Below, in pieces: positions 1-4,365 of a DNA stretch of 7,817 bases (position 1 is its first letter; the number at the start of each line of letters is the position of its first letter). The stretch is from the NCBI GenBank assembly GCA_947174085.1, contig CAMWHN010000092.1, positions 1 through 7,817 on the forward strand, in the 5' to 3' direction. A model generated the notes under the pieces. That model was given only the letters and a program-made list of their open reading frames with translations, was not told where the DNA came from and ran no database searches. This DNA is from an uncultured Ruminococcus sp. (GTDB lineage: Bacteria; Bacillota; Clostridia; Oscillospirales; Ruminococcaceae). A program made the translations under genes and the position numbers.

Positions 1-149
1 TAACATATGCCAAACGGCAATTATCTTGGTTTCGTCGAAATTCTCAAATTCATTGGTTAATATTGAGTATATATGACGAACTGCAAAAAATTTCTAAAAA
101 AGCAGAAAAAATGATAGCCAAAAATGAAAATATGTGGTATAATGTTTAG
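1..149 (+). CDS. miaA: tRNA dimethylallyltransferase MiaA, C-terminal end (5' truncated by the window)
   Basis: Reading from position 3, 48 codons run to a TAG at 147-149. The first residues, TYAKRQLSWFRRN followed by IHWL, match the conserved C-terminal signature of MiaA (YAKRQ-x-TWFR). MiaA transfers a dimethylallyl group to N6 of A37 in tRNAs that read UNN codons. Only the last part is visible: the signature, then a charged, lysine-rich helical tail. The catalytic P-loop and substrate-binding parts lie upstream of the window. miaA directly upstream of hfq is a very common bacterial arrangement, which supports both calls. The hfq promoter appears to lie inside the last codons of this gene. 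The family call is confident; full length and integrity cannot be judged. Confidence 0.9.
   Translation, partial: TYAKRQLSWFRRNSQIHWLILSIYDELQKISKKAEKMIAKNENMWYNV
115..143 (+). promoter_or_regulatory. Probable sigma-A promoter of hfq, inside the 3' end of miaA
   Basis: A perfect TATAAT at 138-143 is preceded by TGG, giving the extended -10 form TGnTATAAT (TG at 135-136). A -35-like TAGCCA (four of six matches to TTGACA) lies at 115-120, exactly 17 bp upstream. The start of transcription would fall near 150, at the miaA stop codon and 60 nt before the hfq ATG. This would let hfq and the genes after it be transcribed independently of miaA. Confidence 0.65.
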
Positions 150-151
150 TG

Positions 152-182
152 AGTATTTCTGTAACAAGAGATAAGAAATACT
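152..182 (+). promoter_or_regulatory. Inverted repeat / 5' leader hairpin before hfq
   Basis: AGTATTTCT at 152-160 and AGAAATACT at 174-182 form a perfect 9-bp inverted repeat with a 13-nt loop; a G-U pair (151/183) could extend it. It begins at or next to the predicted transcription start and ends 12 nt before the AGGAG of hfq. It could be a 5'-terminal mRNA stem-loop or a double-stranded operator. It has only two G-C pairs and is not followed by a clean T-run, so I do not call it a terminator. Confidence 0.5.
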
Positions 183-210
183 TTGTTTATTTTGAAAGGA
201 GATAAAATTT

Positions 211-456
211 ATGAACATGAATCTTCAAGACACGTTTTTGAATCAGGCACGAAAGGAAAAAATACCAGTGACAACGTATTTAGTAAACGGCTTTCAGTGC
301 AAAGGCATTGTAAAAGGCTTTGATAATTATGTGGTGATTTTTGACTGTGCAGGTCAGCAACAGCTTGTGTATAAGCATGCAATTTCTACGATTGCGCCGG
401 CACATCCAGTTTCTATTCTGGATAATAATAATAATAATGAGGACAAGCAGGAATAA
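211..456 (+). CDS. hfq: RNA chaperone Hfq
   Basis: Hfq forms a cytoplasmic Sm-like hexameric ring that binds small RNAs and A-rich or U-rich mRNA segments. The 81-residue product has all family marks: N-terminal helix with NLQDTFLNQ (Q6, D7), a basic rim stretch R14-K15-E16-K17, Sm1 strands with YLVNGF (23-28) and GFDNY (36-40), and Sm2 with the diagnostic YKHAIST (54-60). The tail after about residue 70 is acidic and contains five consecutive Asn. Length is near the Gram-positive norm of about 70-80. The start at 211 is set by AGGAG at 197-201 with a 9-nt spacer; a second ATG two codons in (217) is possible but further from it. It follows miaA and lies 6 nt before the HlyD-like gene, in the same frame, so the two are probably co-transcribed. 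Confidence 0.96.
   Translation: MNMNLQDTFLNQARKEKIPVTTYLVNGFQCKGIVKGFDNYVVIFDCAGQQQLVYKHAISTIAPAHPVSILDNNNNNEDKQE
424..438 (+). repeat. (AAT)5 trinucleotide tract in hfq
   Basis: Five consecutive AAT codons encode Asn72-Asn76 in the disordered C-terminal tail of Hfq. Slippage would change Asn number without shifting the frame. A second identical tract occurs in divIVA at 4280-4294. Confidence 0.9.
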
Positions 457-462
457 GCCGGC

Positions 463-1719
463 ATGAATTCTGAAATGCTGTCTGCTGTACTGGTTCTTGT
501 GGCATTGTTTATTATTATTACAGTCGTAAATGTAATTTTAAAAAAATTTAATCAAAGCTATGAAACAGAAACAGCTTTGATATCACAGGGCAATAACTCG
601 GAATTAGTACAAGGGGTGTTTATTCGTGATGAAACTGTAATTACATATGCTGGTGATGGCGTGATTAGTTACGAAGTCGCTGATGGCGGAAAACTCGGCA
701 TTGGCAGTGTGATTGCAAATGTGTATTCGTCTGAAAATCAGATTGAAATGAAGCAGAAAATTACTGCGCTTGAAAATGAATTATATTTATTAAAGCGGAT
801 TTCTAATCCCGGTACGACACAGACAGCACAGCCAGCTAGTATGGCGGAGCTGTTTACACAAAATTATAAAAGCTTTTTATATCAAAGAGAACAGAATAAT
901 TTGACTAGTTTACAGGAATCAAAAGAAGAAATGGCAGTTTTATTAGGGACTTATCAGTTAATTACTGGTGATGATGCCAGTTATCAAGAGCGTATGAATA
1001 AAATTCAAGGCGAAATTACAGCGTTGCAACAGTCGCAGGGAACGCCAATATCTGTGATTTCAGCAGATAAGGCAGCTTATTTTGCAAGTTATGCTGACGG
1101 CTATGAGGATGAGTTAAACCTAGAAAATATAAATGCGCTTTCCGTAGAACAGCTCCAGAATATAGAAAATCGTGTTATCACGGATTCTAGTATTGTCGGC
1201 AAATTAATTGATAGTTATCAATGGGTGCTTGTTGTTGTTGTTGATAATTCGGAAAAAAAATACAAAACAGATGATGAATTAATATTAAAATTTTCTTCTA
1301 CTTCGGATACTGTAACAGGTATTATTAGTTTTATGAATGCCAATGCTGGTGAAGATAAGACTATTATGGGGATTACTTGTGAAGCCATGACATATGATTT
1401 AGTTCAGCATAGAGTAGAAAATGTAGAACTGGTTCTGGATAAATATAAGGATCTTCAGGGCATTCGTGTTCCTAGAACCGCATTGCATTTTAAACCAATT
1501 ACAGAAGAAATTACAGATGAAGAAACTGGAAAAGTAAGGCAAGTAACAACAGAATATAGGGGGGTTTATGTTCTGGACGGCGAACAGCCCGAATTTAGAA
1601 AACTAGATGTAATTTACGAGGGCGAAGATTATGTAATTTCTAAACAAAGACCAGAAAAAAGTTATCTAGCTTTGTATGATGCTATTATTACGAAAGGAAT
1701 TGATGCAGATGGAGAATAA
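463..1719 (+). CDS. HlyD/membrane-fusion-like single-pass membrane protein, function unknown
   Basis: The 418-residue product has one hydrophobic segment at about 6-26, followed by K27-K28, then a large soluble part. Residues 48-90 look like a barrel-sandwich/lipoyl-type hairpin (QGVFIRDE, then DGVISYEVADGG and IANVYSSE). Residues 91-113 look like a coiled coil, followed by a longer helical region to about 190. The C-terminal part has GIRVPRTAL (333-341) and GVYVLDGE, resembling the last beta domain of HlyD/MacA-type adaptors. This supports membership of the HlyD-like superfamily, but I cannot name a substrate, and no ABC or RND partner is present. The start has AGGAA at 449-453 with a 9-nt spacer. 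It lies 6 nt after hfq and overlaps yggS, so it belongs to this operon. A role linked to the envelope or division is inference from context only. A run of four GTT codons (1231-1242) is present. Confidence 0.75.
   Translation: MNSEMLSAVLVLVALFIIITVVNVILKKFNQSYETETALISQGNNSELVQGVFIRDETVITYAGDGVISYEVADGGKLGIGSVIANVYSSENQIEMKQKITALENELYLLKRISNPGTTQTAQPASMAELFTQNYKSFLYQREQNNLTSLQESKEEMAVLLGTYQLITGDDASYQERMNKIQGEITALQQSQGTPISVISADKAAYFASYADGYEDELNLENINALSVEQLQNIENRVITDSSIVGKLIDSYQWVLVVVVDNSEKKYKTDDELILKFSSTSDTVTGIISFMNANAGEDKTIMGITCEAMTYDLVQHRVENVELVLDKYKDLQGIRVPRTALHFKPITEEITDEETGKVRQVTTEYRGVYVLDGEQPEFRKLDVIYEGEDYVISKQRPEKSYLALYDAIITKGIDADGE
1693..1699 (+). promoter_or_regulatory. Ribosome binding site deciding the yggS start
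   Basis: AAAGGAA lies within the end of the HlyD-like gene. It is 9 nt before the ATG at 1709 but only 3 nt before the ATG at 1703, and it lies downstream of the ATGs at 1676 and 1679. This favours 1709 as the start of yggS. Confidence 0.7.
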
Positions 1720-2392
1720 ACAGGTACAGGAAAATTATGCGAGAATTTCTGCTGAAATTGCAGAAATGGCTTTAAAATCTAATCGAAATCCAGAAGATAT
1801 TGCATTTATGGCAGTGACCAAAACAGTTGCGCCGGAACTTGTAAATATTGCAATTTCTTCCGGAATAAAGCTGTTGGGTGAAAATCGAGTGCAGGAATAT
1901 CAATCTAAAAAAGATAGTTATATACAAGGCATTCCTGTTGATTTTATCGGCACACTTCAAAGTAATAAAGTAAAATATATTATTGGCAATGTCAGAATGA
2001 TTCAGTCAGTTAATAAATTTTCTCTTGCACAAGAAATTGAACGCTGTGCAGGAAAATTAAATTTACAACAGGATATTTTACTGGAAGTGAATATTGGTGG
2101 TGAAGATTCTAAAAGTGGCATTGCCCCTGAAAATTTACCGGATTTGCTAAAACAGGTTTCAGAATTAAAGCATGTACATGTAAAAGGTCTGATGACGATT
2201 CCCCCGCCATCTAGTGATACTAGTTTTTTGCAGGCAATGCAAGAATTGTATTTAAAAATGCAAGAATTGCAAATATCAGATACAGATATGCAAATTTTAT
2301 CAATGGGTATGTCTGATGATTATGCACAGGCAATAAAATTTGGGTCTAATTTGGTTAGAATCGGTTCGGCATTGTTCGGTGCAAGAAATTAA
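1709..2392 (+). CDS. yggS: YggS/YlmE family pyridoxal phosphate homeostasis protein (PLPBP)
   Basis: This family is a single-domain TIM-barrel protein that binds pyridoxal 5'-phosphate and balances cellular vitamin B6; no enzymatic reaction is established. From the ATG at 1709 the product is 227 residues, the usual length. Motifs in order: AVTKT with the PLP-binding lysine K38, GENRVQE, FIGTLQSNK, LLEVNIGGEDSKSG, GLMTIPP, and near the C-terminus LSMGMSDD and VRIGSALFGAR, which binds the phosphate. The family's usual HFIG motif reads DFIG here (Asp78). The open frame extends up to 1676, but those extra residues overlap the upstream gene more and lack a ribosome binding site. The 11-nt overlap with the HlyD-like gene implies translational coupling. 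Its place just before sepF matches ylmE in Bacillus subtilis. Confidence 0.95.
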   Translation: MENKQVQENYARISAEIAEMALKSNRNPEDIAFMAVTKTVAPELVNIAISSGIKLLGENRVQEYQSKKDSYIQGIPVDFIGTLQSNKVKYIIGNVRMIQSVNKFSLAQEIERCAGKLNLQQDILLEVNIGGEDSKSGIAPENLPDLLKQVSELKHVHVKGLMTIPPPSSDTSFLQAMQELYLKMQELQISDTDMQILSMGMSDDYAQAIKFGSNLVRIGSALFGARN

Positions 2393-2401
2393 ATTTATAA
2401 T
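2372..2401 (+). promoter_or_regulatory. Candidate internal promoter before sepF
   Basis: A perfect TATAAT at 2396-2401 is preceded by TTGTTC at 2372-2377 with an 18-bp spacer. The -35 matches the consensus at only its first three bases, and there is no extended -10. Transcription would start near 2408, just after the yggS stop codon. It would give sepF and the genes after it a separate dose control. The region is AT-rich, so a chance match is possible. Confidence 0.4.
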
Positions 2402-2406
2402 AACAG

Positions 2407-2424
2407 GGTGCGTCCGTGTGCGCC
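2407..2424 (+). promoter_or_regulatory. GC-rich hairpin in the yggS-sepF gap
   Basis: GGTGCG (2407-2412) can pair with TGCGCC (2419-2424) around a 6-nt loop, with two G-U pairs. It stands out in an otherwise AT-rich 79-nt gap and sits at the predicted start of the internal transcript. No T-run follows, so it is not a terminator. Confidence 0.4.
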
Positions 2425-2471
2425 GACAAAAATATAGATAATATAACATACGGAGAAAAGGAGCGCATAAA

Positions 2472-2912
2472 ATGGAGCTTTTCAAGAACATGAAAGAGTT
2501 TTTCTTTCCGTCTGATGATGTGCCGGAGCAAGTGCCGGTTCGACAGTCGCATGATATTCCGCCTGTTACAAGCATTGAAGAACAAATGGCAGGACGTGAA
2601 CCAGGGTCTAATATTGTGAATATTCAGGCTACTGCACAGTTGCAAGTGGTTCTTGTAAAACCTGAAGTTTTTACAGATGCCAAAGCAATTGCAGATCATT
2701 TAATTAGTCGTAAAACAGTTGTGTTAAATTTAGAAACAGCCTCACCCGAAAATCGCAGAAGAATTATTGATTTTTTAGTAGGTGTATCTTATGCGATTAG
2801 TGGCAGTTTAAAGCCAGTTGCAAATCTGACTTATATTATTACGCCTTATAATGTCGGATTTATTGGCGATGATTTGGCAGCAGAACTTGAAAATAATGGC
2901 GTGATTATTTAA
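2472..2912 (+). CDS. sepF: Cell division protein SepF
   Basis: SepF anchors FtsZ filaments to the cytoplasmic membrane and helps form the division septum in Gram-positive bacteria. The 146-residue product begins with a short amphipathic segment (MELFKNMKEFFF, 1-12), as in SepF membrane-targeting helices. An acidic/polar linker runs to about residue 55. The core from about 57 has VVLVKPEVF, a stretch from TVVLNLE to the arginine cluster ENRRR, then DFLVGVSYAISG and YIITPYNV, all characteristic of the family. Length is close to the usual 150. AAAGGAG at 2457-2463 with an 8-nt spacer fixes the start. It follows yggS by 79 nt and precedes ylmH by 11 nt; in B. subtilis ylmG lies between sepF and ylmH, and it is absent here. 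Confidence 0.95.
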   Translation: MELFKNMKEFFFPSDDVPEQVPVRQSHDIPPVTSIEEQMAGREPGSNIVNIQATAQLQVVLVKPEVFTDAKAIADHLISRKTVVLNLETASPENRRRIIDFLVGVSYAISGSLKPVANLTYIITPYNVGFIGDDLAAELENNGVII

Positions 2913-2923
2913 TTTTAATTATT

Positions 2924-3664
2924 ATGAATCAGAAACAACAGGAAGAAGATAAAATTTTATTGGCTCATGTGCAGGACATGTGCAGGCGAAACGCTTGGCG
3001 AAGTTTTACAAATTTTTTAGATATGCGACAGTATTGCATGTTAAAAAAATATTTGTCACAGGGAATTTATCAGTTTTATGGCGGTTATGCAAATGCAGAA
3101 CGAGGTGTGTTATGTATTTATTCACAGGATTGTTTGCCGGATTATGAAGCGTTTCCGATTAGTTGCTTGACTATTCATTTTCGTGAAGTGGATAAATTAA
3201 CACATAGAGATGTATTAGGCTGTTTCATGAGTCAGCAAATTGAAAGAAATACGATTGGAGATATTTTAGTTTCGTCTGGTAAAATACAATGTTTTGTATT
3301 AAATAAAATTGCACCTGTTATTTTGCCAATTTCAAAAATTGGTCGTGTGGGTGTGAAAATTACTGATAAATTGCCATTTTCTGATGATTATCAGCAACAC
3401 ACACAGGAAATTACTGGTGTTGTGTCATCTGTCAGATTAGACGCTGTATTAAAAATTGCTTTGCGTATGAAAAGACAGCAATGTAATCATTTAATTTTAG
3501 CAGGATTAGTCATGGTGAATTATCAGGAAATCGTAAAACCAGATGTTTTATTAATACCAAATGATATATTTTCTGTTCGAGGATATGGAAAATTTAAGCT
3601 CAAGACAATCAGTGCGCCAAATCAAAAAGGGCGTTTGCATATTATGATTGAAAAATATTTATAA
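2924..3664 (+). CDS. ylmH: YlmH-like RNA-binding protein with C-terminal S4 domain
   Basis: The 246-residue product matches YlmH. It has an N-terminal helical part leading to FTNFLDMRQ, GGYANAERGV, then HRDVLGCFMSQQIERNTIGDIL, and a C-terminal S4 RNA-binding domain from about R171-L172-D173 through LILAGLVMVN to FSVRGYGKFKL. YlmH of B. subtilis has been linked to ribosome-associated quality control, binding stalled 50S-tRNA complexes; I transfer that role by family only. Its position between sepF and divIVA is the standard one. No Shine-Dalgarno sequence is visible before the ATG at 2924; the 11-nt gap after sepF is all A/T. The start is kept because the N-terminal helix fits the family, and because the only nearby alternative (2978) would remove it. 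Translational coupling to sepF is plausible. Confidence 0.93.
   Translation: MNQKQQEEDKILLAHVQDMCRRNAWRSFTNFLDMRQYCMLKKYLSQGIYQFYGGYANAERGVLCIYSQDCLPDYEAFPISCLTIHFREVDKLTHRDVLGCFMSQQIERNTIGDILVSSGKIQCFVLNKIAPVILPISKIGRVGVKITDKLPFSDDYQQHTQEITGVVSSVRLDAVLKIALRMKRQQCNHLILAGLVMVNYQEIVKPDVLLIPNDIFSVRGYGKFKLKTISAPNQKGRLHIMIEKYL
2966..2987 (+). repeat. 11-bp tandem duplication inside ylmH
   Basis: CATGTGCAGGA at 2966-2976 is followed at once by CATGTGCAGGC at 2977-2987, identical in ten of eleven bases. It encodes HVQDMCR near residues 15-21. Because 11 is not a multiple of three, loss or gain of one unit would shift the ylmH frame. Confidence 0.85.
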
Positions 3665-3677
3665 AAAATTATTTTGT

Positions 3678-3684
3678 AGAGGTG
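3678..3684 (+). promoter_or_regulatory. Ribosome binding site of divIVA
   Basis: AGAGGTG lies 10 nt before the ATG at 3695. A nearer ATG at 3690 reads only ATG-TTA-TGA and is too close to the site. The TGA of that mini-frame overlaps the ATGATG start, so 3695 is chosen (3698 is a possible alternative). Confidence 0.6.
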
Positions 3685-3694
3685 AATATATGTT

Positions 3695-4333
3695 ATGATG
3701 ACAGCACAAGAAATCCGTGAAAAACGCTTTGAAAAAGCAGCGTGGGGCTATCGTCCAGAAGATATTGATGAATTTTTTGGTCAGTTAGATACGACTTTTC
3801 AGGAAATTGAAGCAGAACGTGAAGATAGTAATCATAAAATTCAGGTACTTGCTGACAAAGTCCGTGAATATATGCGTGATGAAGAAGCCCTGAAAGATGC
3901 GTTACTTGGTGCGCAAAAAGAAGGACATAGGGTTTTGCGTGAGGCAAATGAAAAAGCAGAACAGATTATTGAAAGAGCTAAGGAAGAAGCGGCTATGCTA
4001 CTAGACGAAGCAACTCGTCAGCATGAAATCGCAATGGAAAAAAATCGTGCAGAAATTGCGAAACAAAAAGAATTACTCGCAGAAGCAAAAAAAATGGTTG
4101 CTGATTTTAAAAGAAGTTTATTTGACATGTATAAAGAACATTTAGAAAAAATTTCAGCAATGCCGGAAGAAAACGAAGAACTTCCGCCACCATCAGATGA
4201 AATTGCAGGTGTGGGACTTGATGAGGCAAAAAATGCTATGCTTGCGTCAGCAATGGCATCTGTACAATCTAAACTAGAAAATAATAATAATAATTCTATA
4301 TTTGCACCCTCTGTATTAGAGGATTTTAATTAA
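3695..4333 (+). CDS. divIVA: DivIVA-like coiled-coil cell division/polarity protein
   Basis: DivIVA proteins assemble on strongly curved membrane at septa and poles and recruit partners. The 212-residue product starts with the short conserved N-terminal domain: AQEIREKRF, then GYRPEDIDEFF around residues 18-28. A long, charged coiled coil follows from about 30 to 150, rich in Glu, Lys and Ala and including the EANEKAEQIIERAKEEA stretch. The tail (about 155-212) is proline/acidic and then Asn-rich, with five Asn in a row at 196-200. The membrane-contact pair corresponding to B. subtilis Phe17-Arg18 reads Ala16-Trp17. It lies 30 nt after ylmH and 32 nt before ileS, its classic place in Firmicutes. 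Shorter paralogues such as GpsB are excluded by length and context. Confidence 0.93.
   Translation: MMTAQEIREKRFEKAAWGYRPEDIDEFFGQLDTTFQEIEAEREDSNHKIQVLADKVREYMRDEEALKDALLGAQKEGHRVLREANEKAEQIIERAKEEAAMLLDEATRQHEIAMEKNRAEIAKQKELLAEAKKMVADFKRSLFDMYKEHLEKISAMPEENEELPPPSDEIAGVGLDEAKNAMLASAMASVQSKLENNNNNSIFAPSVLEDFN
4280..4294 (+). repeat. (AAT)5 trinucleotide tract in divIVA
   Basis: Five consecutive AAT codons encode Asn196-Asn200 in the C-terminal tail of the DivIVA-like protein. It is the same unit and copy number as the tract in hfq. Confidence 0.9.
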
Positions 4334-4348
4334 TTAATTTTTTTCAAG

Positions 4349-4355
4349 AAAGGAA
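4349..4355 (+). promoter_or_regulatory. Ribosome binding site deciding the ileS start
   Basis: AAAGGAA is 10 nt before the ATG at 4366 but only 4 nt before the in-frame GTG at 4360. The ATG at 4366 is therefore the likelier start, giving a product beginning MAQDYKNSLN. Confidence 0.7.
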
Positions 4356-4365
4356 TGTTGTGAAT

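Noticed and set aside
7..60. 17-codon frame starting at the ATG at 7
   Set aside because: It overlaps the miaA C-terminus in another frame, and the miaA signature explains the sequence.
2211..2229. CTAGT-GAT-ACTAG hairpin followed by six T inside yggS
   Set aside because: The stem is only 5 bp and AT-rich, and the bases are explained by codons of a conserved gene; too weak for an intragenic terminator.
2236..2269. 13-bp direct repeat AATGCAAGAATTG with 21-bp period in yggS
   Set aside because: It encodes MQEL twice, seven residues apart, in frame in one helix; likely coding coincidence or an old small duplication with no sign of function.
2300..2699. Overlapping minus-strand frames across the yggS-sepF junction
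   Set aside because: Both neighbouring + strand genes are clear family members; the minus frames are Cys/His-rich nonsense without homology signals.
3635..3665. TTGCAT...TATAAA promoter-like pair before divIVA
   Set aside because: The -35 is poor and the spacer is 19 bp in very AT-rich DNA; not distinguishable from chance.
4355..4363. Mini-frame ATG-TTG-TGA just before ileS (similar ATG-TTA-TGA at 3690-3698 before divIVA)
   Set aside because: The ATG is fused to the ribosome binding site with no spacer, so it is unlikely to be translated; the divIVA case is also too close to its site.
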